Assembly (NCBI GenBank): GCA_951812925.1
Contig: OX638369.1
Coordinates: 29,190,392 to 29,254,391, forward strand
Reading direction: 5' to 3'
DNA length: 64,000 bases
Source: Calliopum simillimum
Lineage: Eukaryota > Arthropoda > Insecta > Diptera > Lauxaniidae
The translations under genes were made by a program, and so were the position numbers. Shown here in pieces: positions 37,517 to 47,386 of the stretch (positions are counted from its first letter, which is position 1; each line of letters begins with the position of its first letter). The notes beneath the pieces are model-generated. The model was not told the origin of the DNA and searched no databases. It saw only the letters and a list, made by a program, of their open reading frames with translations.

Positions 37517-37737
37517 GGAAATAATACCACAAAACTCTTTGAAAATTTTTCGAAATAATACCATAAGCTAGTAAGGAAATAAGGCCAGAATTTTTGGAAA
37601 TAATGCCAGAAAAATCTACTAACAAAATGTTGGCGTTATTTCCACACTATTTTGGAAATAAAGCCAAAATTTAACTAAGAAATAACGCCAGAAAAGCTTT
37701 TGGCCTTATTTCCAAAACAAAATGGAAATAACGCCAC
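37517..37737. repeat. Cluster of nine GGAAATAAYGCCA motifs
   Basis: Within 221 bp the 13-base word GGAAATAAYGCCA or a close variant occurs seven times on plus (about 37517, 37550, 37575, 37597, 37654, 37679, 37725) and twice on minus (37631, 37700). Spacing is irregular (21-33 bp), so it is not a simple tandem array. A tenth, isolated copy is near 36452. It could be the subterminal region of a DNA transposon or a binding-site cluster. Confidence 0.7.
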
Positions 37738-38039
37738 ACAGTGGTAAAATCGGCAAATCTAGGTGGACATTCGGGAAAAATTCTATGTCAACTGATCCAC
37801 GAATGGACTTTGTATTGCTGTCAGGGATAGTTGAAGAATTAGAAACTGCATTGAGATGATGATATTATACATTAAAAATTGTTCAAATGGGTCACTCTTT
37901 CCAACGCAACTAGAGGTACTTAGTTTTGTACAAGTGAAGAATTTTGGATGAAGATTTTTCTGACGTTATTTCAAAAAAGTTTTCTGATTCAGTGTCCAGT
38001 ACAAGCTCCAATAATGCTTGCATTTTATTGGTGCTGTTT

Positions 38040-39317
38040 TTGGATAGCAGGCACTCGTCTTGTTATGGAACTGTCAGAAAAGGTCTTGTCTCTTGCTGAG
38101 ATTAGTAGGCTCTTCTAGCCTACAAGCTTTGAGAATGGCATAAACTTCTGCCCAAGTTGGATAAACGTAAAGAATGAGATAAATTGTGATCTTCCGAAAA
38201 TACACCTGCACTCACGTTATAGTCTACTTTCAAGCCATCAGTATATATAATGGTTGCGAAATTTAGACTTGACGTACATTCTTCACATTGAGTTTTATCG
38301 GGAAATCACACACAAAAGTTTTACTCAAACTCTAGTACTGAGCAGATTTAATCAGTGGGGGAGTTAAAAATTCAACTGGCAAGGAAACAAAGATGGAGCT
38401 TTAACTATTATTCTTTGGTATACAGCCACCCGCTTCTCTAAGCCCATTCGCACTACATGAGGAAGTGGCCTTAATGAATAAGGTTGTATATAGCAGATGC
38501 AAAAGAATGCTGAGGACCGCTGTTGGGCATGATCTCAATAATCTCTTTACACAGACACATGCAGCCTCTTGCATTCTCACCAGTTTTGTTTGCTTATACT
38601 CCATAGTAGTCGCTCACCGCCAAAATAAATAGGCGTAGTCGCGGATTGGTGTGTGCTACGGCTTTATACATCCACAGAACCATTCTAGCGTTAAGTCCTC
38701 TTTTTTTACTTAAGTTGTTTTTATGTTTAAGTGGAAGGATACGCAAGCTTTTTGGCATCTGTATTCTGTTTGGATCTAAATAGACTTCAAAATATTTGAC
38801 TGATTTGGAAAGGCTGTTGTTTCGTTTAAAGAAAGTTAAAGTTGGGTATAATGGTTTTCGTTGTGAAGAGGTCCGTTTTGACTGAATTAACCAGTAGACA
38901 AAATACCATGGACCACGAGCATAGCTCAACCAAAGCCTATTTTATGATGTTACTATTCAAGAAAGGAACTTGATATTATCATAACTATATCATTCGCATA
39001 CGCAACGATCTTCATATCATTTGTATTAAATTGGTGTAGCACAGAGTTCAAAACTATAACCCAGAGCATAGATGAGAGTACCCTACCCTGAAATTTTTTC
39101 GTCGCTACTAATTTAAACATTTGGCTGCTGAATGCTCTACCTTTAGCCCTATAAGAACACTCTGAATAGCATCAGAGCTAAGGTAGTTAAGGACATCTTT
39201 AATATCTATAAAGGTTGCAAAGCAGGGTTGAAAAATTCTGGAAAAACGAAATGTTTGAAGTGATCTCTCAATCGCGCATGTTACCTCGCGAAGAGCAGTG
39301 AAAAAAGTTGACCCCAA
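38040..39317 (-). pseudogene. Non-LTR retrotransposon remnant with RT and RNase H
   Basis: Read on the minus strand, pieces of one polyprotein follow in the right order. At 39108-39317 a stretch with FATFIDIKDVLNYLSSDAI fits RT motif A (usual FxDIxGAFxxV). At 38594-38929 there is VKYFEVYLDP, then LNARMVLWMYKAV, the RT palm/thumb region. At 38401-38604 the block MQEAACVCVKRLL with CPTAVLSILL is the thumb. At ~38120-38250 lie IYTDG and, in another frame, AEVYAILKACR, the Asp and Glu sites of an RNase H, with an SDS-like third site near 38075. At least three frameshifts or stops separate them, and the catalytic YxDD was not found. RT plus RNase H points to the I/LOA/R1 group; the clade is an inference. 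Confidence 0.75.
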
Positions 39318-40916
39318 AAAATTATTCTAGTTCCATAAAAATGTAACCCAAGATTTTTTTCTAAGTGCTTACACATGTGAACTCACACACACGTGCACAA
39401 TTTTTGCTCCCTACCGCCGCAGCCAAAAACTGACCAAAATGCTTTTGTTGCTTATTTGTTTGTTTGCTGCTTACAAACTTTTAAAGCTGTGCGCATTACA
39501 AAATTCAAGGCAGCCACCATCCATTTTTTCCCCTCAAGGGAGCGATAAGTTTTTGCAATGTTGCCATCAGTATATAAATGATGGCATCGTGTGTGCACAA
39601 TTATCGCCAAGTGAATGTGTGCCGCATGAATGTTAGGGGCGTACAAAGAGGAGTAGAAAAATACAAAAAAAAAAGCTATCTATGATGAAATTTATAAATG
39701 GAGGGCAGTTGGAAAAATAAGTATTAAGCACATGACTTATTACTTAGGAAAACTAGTAAAGTAGTTCAAATATAAATTCAAAACTCTCTATAACACTCAG
39801 CCAAAGAAAAAAAATTTTAGAGTAGAAGTCAAGTGTCTTTTAACTTAAATGCAACAGTATAAGTACAATGGAAATTTTATTTTTCGCGTTACTTCAAACT
39901 TAAAATAAAGTTTTATTTTCTAATTCTATTGCTATTAAAAACTTGCATTGCAATAAAGCTTTACTATGCTGGGTTTTTTTTTCTGCTTTTTGCTGTAGTA
40001 TTTTTAGTGCAACAGCTATAAAAGCAAATCTTTGCAAGAATTTTGCAAATAACTTTGCTTTTAAAAACAGTGCACATTTTCCTGTTACCGGGAAACTTTT
40101 TTTTTATTTTTCACATTTTCGAAAAGGAAATTGTTATGAAAATATATTTTTTTTTTTTCACTCTCTCCAGTGAAAAGCTTCATTTTTTTGTCTTTAACTT
40201 GTGAAATTGGCTTAAACAGATTTTTTTTTTTTTTTGGTGTGCCTTTGCGTTGGAAATGCCAAAAACTTTAAAAAATTGTTTTGGGTTTTTTTTTTTTTCG
40301 TTTTTTCTCTACTCACCAAAGTTTTTGGTCACCGTTTCACCTTTACGGTCACGCATTATTGCAACAAACTGCCATACGGATAAAGTTGATTAGTGTTAAC
40401 AGTGCCAGTGAAGCATAAAAGCGTTGAGCTGCGCAAACTTTACTTCTAAAGGAAGCGGAAATACTTAAATATTTTAGTCGTGTGGTAGGTACGTACTATA
40501 TAGGTTTTTTATATGATTTTTTTCTTTTACTCTCGTAAAATATGATTTATAGAATAGTTTTGATACAAGTATAAGCGAAGCAGTAACAAAATTATCCTCA
40601 GCAGAGTTTCGAAATTTTTGTGGCTTTGATTATTTAGTGTCAGGAAGTTTTCGTAAAGAGCTGCGCTAAATCTTGTGTAGCAAATAAATGCATTTTTGCA
40701 TTCATACTACATGCTTTTATTATGTTCTAGTTTTTAAGAATACTTGGAAAATGCTGAATTTTGAATTTTTTAAGAACATAATTTATTGTTGAAACTTTAT
40801 TTTATCTGAATCAGTATCTAATCAAAAATATTTGAATATTTCAGCATTTTTCAAACTTTTGTTGTTAAATGGCTTTTGCAATATTTTCAACATAACCTAG
40901 ACAGGTTCAATTTTGT
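39318..40916. other. No supported gene; one weak small ORF
   Basis: A 65-codon plus-strand frame (39439-39636) begins with CAAAATG, which matches the fly start context, and its first residues are hydrophobic with several later Cys. Nothing else supports it: no TATA box, intron or poly(A) signal at a convincing distance, and no family is recognised. The rest is AT-rich with very long T runs (e.g. 40218-40235, 40287-40300). Confidence 0.35.
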
Positions 40917-40921
40917 ATAAA

Positions 40922-41248
40922 AGCCGCTTCAGACTATTTGAGAAGTCATACAGAAACTCTTATGAGTTGTCAAATATGGCAACTCTGATAGTGTGAATGT
41001 AAATTTATTACACAAATGATTTATCAGAAGAAAACTCATATGAGTTATTTTGGCATTAGATTTGAATCTATTTGAAAAAAGAAGTCATAGGAGTTTTCAA
41101 ATTTTTAGTTGTTGTTTGAAAAATAAAAAATTAAAACAATTTGAACGAAATAAAATGAAAACAATAAAAATTTGACAGTCAGAGAAAAAATCAAATAGAA
41201 AAACATAAGAAAACGCATATGACTTCTCAGATAGTCTGAAGTGCCTTT
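40922..41248. mobile_element. MITE-like element with ~37-bp TIRs
   Basis: The left end CTTCAGACTATTTGAGAAGT (from ~40927) continues with CATACAGAAACTC. It is matched by the right end in reverse complement at ~41205-41242 with few mismatches. An inner AACTCATATGAGTT-like block also appears near both ends. The ~330-bp element has no coding capacity, and its target duplication is unclear. Confidence 0.75.
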
Positions 41249-41654
41249 AAGCAAAACAAAATCATACCAAAACCAACTCAAAAGTTAGAAGGACTCTTAT
41301 AAACGATATCTGCATCATATTTTTTTCATTTCGAGGAAAATCAATGGAGCACTTTTGATTCTACTGAAGGCACATTTTGGCTAAAAAACATGTTTTTTGA
41401 TTATAATTTTTTTCTCATTACAAAATGGATACCCCAGAATGCTGTAGAAATAAATAGTATAATAATATGTTCTTACAAAAATGTTGGCGTTTAAAATTTC
41501 GAAATTGTTTTTGATAATAAAAACAATATTCGCATCCCAAAATCAATTTTTTAAGTTTTTCAATTAAGCGGTAAAAAAAACATTTTTAATTCAAAAGCAA
41601 AGCATTCTATGAAAAAAGTGTGTAGGGCAAAAAATGCTTAGAATTGTTCAACTA

Positions 41655-42555
41655 CTAGGTGTTCAAATATGAAACCGGTAATGACATCTAGCGGTCGATA
41701 GCCGTATATGTATGAGCTTCCGAACCATACCAAATGTCTTAATTGTTCATTCTGTCATCTGTTAACAATATTCAGTTCACAATTTGTCAAGTTTCATACA
41801 ACAACGCATTTTTTCCGCTCGTAAAGATGTCGAATTTTGTGACTGAAAACTCTCATTTGCGGGAATCATTGATTTTCATTGGTTTTCATTGGTTTTCTCC
41901 ATCGAATCATCACTGGCGATCAAAAGTGGATTTATTTCAACAATCCCAAACGAAAAAAATCATATTTGAGCCCCGGCCAACGACCCAAATCAACGCCAAG
42001 ACCAAATCGCTTCGGCCAAAAGACAATGCTGTGTATTTTCGGGGATCAGCGTGGTGTTATTTGGTATAAGCTACTAAAACCATGTGAAACAGTTACTGGT
42101 GCACGCTACCATCAATAATTGATCGCTTTGAACCGTACTATACGTCAGAAGAGGCCCGAATTTCAACTTCGCCATAACAAAATTGTATTCCAAGATGACA
42201 ACGCATCGCCACATCGAGCAGCTGTCAATAAAAACTTGGTAGAATCGTACAACTGGGAGCCCTGGCCCCACCCGCCGTACTCACCGTCCGATTACTATTT
42301 GTTTTCATCGATGGGACACGCACTCAACGATTCGCACTTCAATTCTTACGAGGAAGTGCAAAAATGGCGCGATGAATGGATAGCCTCAAAAAACGAAAAA
42401 TTTTTTTGGCGAGGAATCCATAAATTGCCTGAAAGATGGGAAAGATGTGTAGCTAGCGAGAGGAAGTACTTTGAAGATTAAATTTGGAACCATTTTCGCA
42501 AAATAAACGTGTTTTTTTTAAATAAAAATTACCGGTTTCATATTTGTACACCTAG
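41655..42555 (+). mobile_element. Mariner (DD34D type), internally deleted, both TIRs present
   Basis: The 28-bp TIRs begin CTAGGTGTTCAAATATGAAA at the left and match the right end with one mismatch. TA lies on both sides (41653-41654, 42556-42557), the expected mariner target duplication. The length is 901 bp against about 1.3 kb for typical mariners, because roughly 0.4 kb of the transposase N-terminal region is missing. The well-kept TIRs suggest fairly recent mobilisation by a transposase supplied from elsewhere. Confidence 0.9.
41827..42481 (+). pseudogene. Mariner transposase, deleted and broken
   Basis: The ATG at 41827 starts MSNFV…HLRE, a usual mariner start. After ~18 codons the frame shifts at a duplicated ATTGGTTTTC near 41878, and the protein resumes around GDQKWIYF, the region of the first catalytic Asp. 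So about 130 residues, including the DNA-binding helix-turn-helix domains, are gone. VFQDDNASPH gives the second Asp. PPYSPSDYYLF gives the third, but four residues between SP and SD are missing, so the second and third Asp are 30 apart instead of 34. A TAA at 42116 interrupts the later frame (RYHQ-stop-LI). The C-terminus ends at 42479-42481. The protein cannot be functional; the element is at best moved in trans. Confidence 0.88.
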
Positions 42556-42791
42556 TAATACGTGTGATTGTTTTCAAGAACTATGCCATCAATCAGCTCA
42601 TTAATAGAACTCTTTTCGGTATTGCTCAATAAGTCATGCAAACATATTTTATTGGAGCTTTCTTTGAATGAAGCTCAAATTAAATCTATATTTTTTATTT
42701 TTCACTGTATTTAAGCTTATATTTATTATGACTACATATGTAAGTTTAACTATTCTAGTCTGTAAGGCTCATTGTTATTCAAAGACTCAAA

Positions 42792-43990
42792 TCATACCAT
42801 ATGAAATACAACGTCTGTCTGTCTGTCTGTCTGTGTCTCCGTAACTCGAGAACCATTCGTCCGATTTGCATGATTTTTACTCAACTTTATGGATATTTTG
42901 CATGGCAAGGTTTAAGGATACATCTTCGGCTTCGTCCGGAATTTTGGAAAATCTCATAATTCAAAAATCAATCATCTAATTTGCATGATTTTCTGCTTTC
43001 GAAGGCATGCTATCAGATGAAGTTCCAGGATAAAATTAAAAGTTCTGACACCTGGACAAATAACATCCGCTGGAAAATTATTCAATACAAAAAAAAAATA
43101 TTTATTTATTTTCGATTTATTTCAATTTCGAGCACAAAAGTCTAATGTGGTTTACGTGAATGCCTTCTAATTTTGGATTGATTACACAGTGTTCCTAACA
43201 CTCGGTTCAGTATAGTGCCGGTTGGTGCAAGCACATAATCCGGCAATAAGCGCTCGCTTGGGTTCAAATAAATTGCATGAAAAAAAAATCATAGTCAGTT
43301 AAATATGTACATGCATTAAAATTTTTTTTTTTGTTAAAATCGCACCCGATAAAAAATATCATGAAACAAAAAATCGCATGGGATATAATATATGTGGAAA
43401 ATCGCATGCTAGCAAAAATATAAGATAAAAAATTGCATGTGATATAAGATATGTGATAAATCGCATGCGACCTAAAATTTCATGAAAAAACAAAAAAAAA
43501 ATCGCTTAAATTTTTAAATATGTCAAAAATCGTCAGACAAAAAATAGCCTAGGATATGACGTAAGTGCTTAATTGTATGCGATTTAAAATTTCATAAGAC
43601 CGAAAATCGCATGCGAGAAAAAATTTCCTTTGGCAAAAAAAATAGCATAGGATGTAAAAATCGCACTTGATTGAAAATTTTATGAGATGTAAGATATGTG
43701 AAAACTGTAAGCGTAAAAAAATATCATGAAACAAAAAAACCTGATGAGATATAAAATATTCAAAAAATCAAATTCGAATAAGAGTTTAATGGGAAAAAGT
43801 AAAAAATTGCATACAACAAAATTATCATGAGAAAAAATATAGCATGAGATATAAAATGTGTGAAATATTGCATGCGACAAAATATTAAAAAGACCTTCTG
43901 AGACTGTGTGACAGATATGGATAAGATTAGGTACATATATTTCTAAAGGGTATCGGGAACGGGCGAACGAAATCGCTCCCGAGCAACTAG
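42792..43990 (+). mobile_element. Non-autonomous Helitron (~1.2 kb)
   Basis: The 3' end is characteristic: a GC-rich hairpin (CGGGA at 43954-43958 with TCCCG at 43977-43981, and GCGA at 43963-43966 with TCGC at 43973-43976), five bases, then CTAG (43987-43990) followed by T. The proposed 5' end is TC at 42792 after A, shortly before a run of GTCT repeats at ~42813-42830. An A|T insertion site without target duplication is the Helitron rule. No Rep/helicase is encoded. It carries a decayed repeat array (43310-43880) and a possible tRNA-like block at ~43207-43262. The 3' end is strong; the 5' end is tentative. Confidence 0.75.
43310..43880. repeat. Decayed minisatellite inside the Helitron (AAAATCGCATG)
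   Basis: Words such as AAAAATCGCATG, GATATAAGATATGTG, and CATGCGACAAAAT recur about every 35-45 bp through ~570 bp. Helitrons often carry such arrays. The CATGCGAC word also occurs, in reverse complement, in the array at 56900-59940. The minus-strand frame 43680-44066 overlaps this array and is not a gene. Confidence 0.7.
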
Positions 43991-44358
43991 TAAATAAATA
44001 AAATATTTTTCTGAAGGTGGCATGGGGTACCCCAAGGAAAGTTTCTGGGTAAAGTCCTCTTTTCAAATTTTTGATTAGTCTTTTCTGATTGATTAAATAA
44101 ATTTAGTTGTTTCGACTTTCTTATAATACATAGTTTTAATAAAATCCATTGTGTTATTCAATTTATTCAAAATGTGGAGACTGTTTTGAGTTTTCTAAAA
44201 GTATTCCGACCCATGAATCATTGTGTGTACTAATACGTTTCGATTTCTGGCAGAATCTACTTCTTCGTATGATTCACAAATATGACCCATATATCATTCA
44301 CAATGATTTACTTCTGAACTAGAGCATTATAATGAAGGAGTTAAACTCTTTTTATCAA

Positions 44359-44600
44359 TTGAGGAATGATTTTTCAAAAGGGCTTATAACCAAAACGAAG
44401 CAAAAGTAATGTCATAATATTATTTGCCTGAAACTTTGTTATAAATTAATAAAATTGGGTTTTGTTTTCACGAAAAGTTTATCTGATAGCGTGAAATTAA
44501 TAATATTTAGTTAAAAAAATCATATTTGTCCAATAACTGATTATTATGCAAATAATGTGTATGACATCACTTTTGCCTCGTTTTGTAAAATCACTCCTAA
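44359..44600. mobile_element. MITE family M1, copy 2
   Basis: It shares its ends and interior with the element at 18673-18930: GGGCTTATAACCAAAACGA near the left end, then GCAAAAGTAATGTCAT, a central CACGAAAAGTTTATCTGAT-like block, and the inverse end CTTTTGCCTCGTTTTG at ~44570-44585. The interior is inverted relative to copy 1. The right TIR is shortened by a deletion, since the expected TATAAGCCCTTTTG part is missing. Confidence 0.85.
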
Positions 44601-46080
44601 ATTCTTCTCATTTTTTTATCTTCTTTTTGGCATTCTGGGCTAAGTATTATTCTGTTATGAAAATGTCTTTACACTTGTAACCAAGCGGATTACCTCTGAC
44701 TTTAAAGGGAAAGTCACTTTGATTTTTTCGACTTCGAAAATGATTATTTCTTCTAAACACATTACTTTCATGTATGTGCTACATTTTAAATTATATGTGA
44801 TCTCGAAATGTTGCATACATAAAGGCAACACATTTAGCCATTAAACTTATCACTGACATGACTTGTCAAAATATGCAATTTATTTATGCTTGTCTGTATT
44901 CAGCATACATCATGGATATATGAGTGCTGACTAAAAAATTGTGAAAAAAATATGCAAAGTTGCTTTTAAGGCGCCTAAAAATTTACTTTGAAAATTTTGG
45001 TTACAAAAAAATAAATGAAAAAATGCTTAAAAAAAATTTAATTTACATTTCAAATTTTGATGGTTTTTTTTTTTTTTTTTTGGTATTTTTCGCTTCCTAC
45101 TCATTTCACTTTTTTTTCTTTTTTTTTTTTTTTTTTGATTTTTGTTTTCTCTCCCCCAAACCAACATATTCTACATATGTTTGCTAGCTGACATTTGATA
45201 TGTTTATGTATATGCTTTAGTCTGTGTGTAGGTGGATATTTGTGTAATGGTTTTCATTTTGCTTTCACTTTGTAATTTTTACACTACCACAAACGCGTGG
45301 ATTATCATGTACATATATACATATGTATTGGAACAGCAAGTAAACGTCAGAAGAAAACCAACAACTGTTAACACATTTTGCTCATTTTGTAAGCAGATAC
45401 CCAAAACATTGAAAATTCACAGAATCCCTGAAACGAAAAATATGATGATGGAAAATCTTTGCTTGAGCCAACACGATTTTCTTGCTGGGCGTTAGTGCGA
45501 CAAATGTTACATAGCTGTGAGCTGGAGTGGGAGTTTGGTTGTATTTTCTGGTTTTTAAAGAAATTTATAGAGGTGTGGGTGTTGCTGCTTAAGCGCTAAA
45601 GACTGTTATTGCCACCAGCAAAAGCTTAAGAGATGAAATGCTTTGTGTTTTTAAAATAGATCGTGCTTAATTTATTTGTAAATTATTTTGTTAGCGGAGT
45701 GTGTATGTGTGTGTGACATTATGTAAGCATAATTTAATTTAAGGGTGTTTCAAAAAAAAAAATGTTTTTCTCTTTTGAGCTACAATTCTTAATGTGATTT
45801 AAGAATCATCCGATTAAAATTTTGTTTTATAAACATTTCTATACAATTTAGCCGAAATTTTAAATATTTTAAAATCAGAATATTTGTTACTTAAAATGTA
45901 TTACACGGAGAAAACAAATAGTTCATGCTACTTTATTTATAGCAAATTTTACTAGAATTAAACGACAATATAGTGACAACTCCGTAGTAAAATAACTTAA
46001 CCTTAGTGGTTTAGTAAATTCTGAATTATCAAATAATCTACATTAAAGTAATCTTTCTGAAAAAAAAAGTGATCTAATAT
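44601..46080. other. No gene seen
   Basis: AT-rich DNA with T runs (45064-45085, 45110-45138). The frame 45232-45495 looks signal-peptide-like at its start but opens with GTG, not ATG, and has no other support. No element ends were recognised. Confidence 0.45.
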
Positions 46081-46089
46081 AAAAAAAAA

Positions 46090-46220
46090 AGTAACGAGCT
46101 GACCGCTTTAGGATTCGAACCGAGGTCTATATAGATAGACAAATATTATTTTCACTTGCAATTACAAACTTGTTTAATATCTACACTACTATAACTATAT
46201 GATTAAAAAGTATACTATTT
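46090..46220 (-). mobile_element. tRNA-derived SINE candidate, copy 1
   Basis: On the minus strand GGTTCGAATCC (complement of 46111-46121) is a perfect B box, followed by ~20 bases and then a T run (complement of ~46081-46090). About 50-75 bases upstream on that strand is a weak A-box-like region. A ~46-base part of it, containing AAGTTTGTAATTGCAAGT, is also present in the copy at ~48760-48915. The tail downstream of the head is not clearly delimited. Confidence 0.45.
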
Positions 46221-46567
46221 GTACATTAAGAATATGTCTATCCAAACTCAAAAACTTTCACTAAAACTATAAAGCAAAATGTGAGTCTCCAAAAAATGTA
46301 TTATTCAATGTTCGGGTTCTCAAAATGATGACTAAATTTAAAATTCGATATTTTTACTATTTAATACAGATACTTAAACATAGCTTCTATACGAATTGCT
46401 TGAAAAAAATTTAATAATTTACTATGAAATTCTAACATAAATTGTTAAAAACTCATTCTCCGTCTCTCTTCTTATGGCATTTAATTTGCCTATTTTGCAT
46501 ACTACGTTATTTTCTAAAAAACTTATACGACATTGTTTGTATAAATATTTTAGGTACTGTGTAAACC

Positions 46568-46845
46568 CTACTCTTATGTAAAATTACTGTGACTAGTAAG
46601 CTAGGTGTTGGATATATTATAGACTGATTCGCGGCCGAAGGCCGCCGCGAAGCCGGTGTTGGATTTTTGGGAGTTTTAAATCCAGAGCTGCGGCCGCCTA
46701 TTTTCCCCTACCCTTATGTAAAATTACTGTCCGAAACACTTGCGGACATAATCCCCATTTTAGAAATGGGTACTATGTCCAAATTATTGGCGGATATAAT
46801 CCCCATTTCGAGAATGGGGATTAAGTTCGTGGGGACTATGTCACG
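46568..46845. repeat. GC-rich hairpin and repeated inverted motifs
   Basis: A direct repeat CTTATGTAAAATTACTGT occurs at ~46574 and ~46714. A GC-rich hairpin at 46629-46650 reads TCGCGGCCGAAGGCCG then CCGCGA. The word GGACATAATCCCCATTT then appears in alternating orientations: forward at 46744, inverted ending at 46780, forward variant at 46792, inverted at ~46813-46826, and inverted again at 46830-46842. Stem-loops 46744-46780 and 46798-46822 are nearly perfect. The plus-strand frame 46667-46927 is a by-product. The origin is unknown. Confidence 0.7.
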
Positions 46846-47384
46846 GCAACGAAGTTGGACCCTTAATTTAGACTGTCTCCGCTCAGTTTTTCTTATTCTA
46901 ACTGTACATTTTTTAAATATTAAGTAAAAAGAGAACTGAAAGTGAAGAGAAAGAGTAGATTCAGTGTAATTTTAGCTCAATTAGTTTTGGTTTTTCGACA
47001 GTGATTGTTCGTGCGTTTTATTTAAAAAAAAAAATTAAAATTTTGTAAAGATCTTAAGTGTGCATCATTCTCCGCGTAAGTTTTTTTTATATTTCTAAAC
47101 ATATTATTTTTTCTTTGTATAAGTAAAACAATAAACAATTACAGGGGCTATCCAACAGTTTCAACATTTTAAAAAATAAGTTGTTATTTTCATTGTGATA
47201 TTACTGTATTTGCAACATTTCGTCATTCTCCGTCTTTTTTTCGTTTAGTAACCCTCCACCTGGTTTTTTTTTTTTTTTTTTTTATTGTAAGTTTTGCTTA
47301 GACTGTGAATAAAAATACTATCTTAAAACACTTAAATAAACATAAATATTTAGGGTTGCCACCTGGTTATTTTTGAAAATCTTA
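46846..47384. other. No gene seen
   Basis: AT-rich DNA. The word CATTCTCCGYST occurs at ~46454, ~47066 and ~47224. A GGGTTGCCACCTGGTTATTT block at ~47353, just left of the DD41D element, is repeated at ~48713 just to its right, which suggests that a larger repeat was split by that element or duplicated around it. Confidence 0.45.
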
Positions 47385-47386
47385 TA

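Noticed and set aside
43680..44066. 128-codon minus-strand frame
   Set aside because: It runs over the decayed minisatellite and the 3' end of the Helitron, so it is chance.
45232..45495. Secreted-protein-like 87-codon frame
   Set aside because: It opens at GTG, not ATG; from the first ATG (45247) it is shorter and has no further support.
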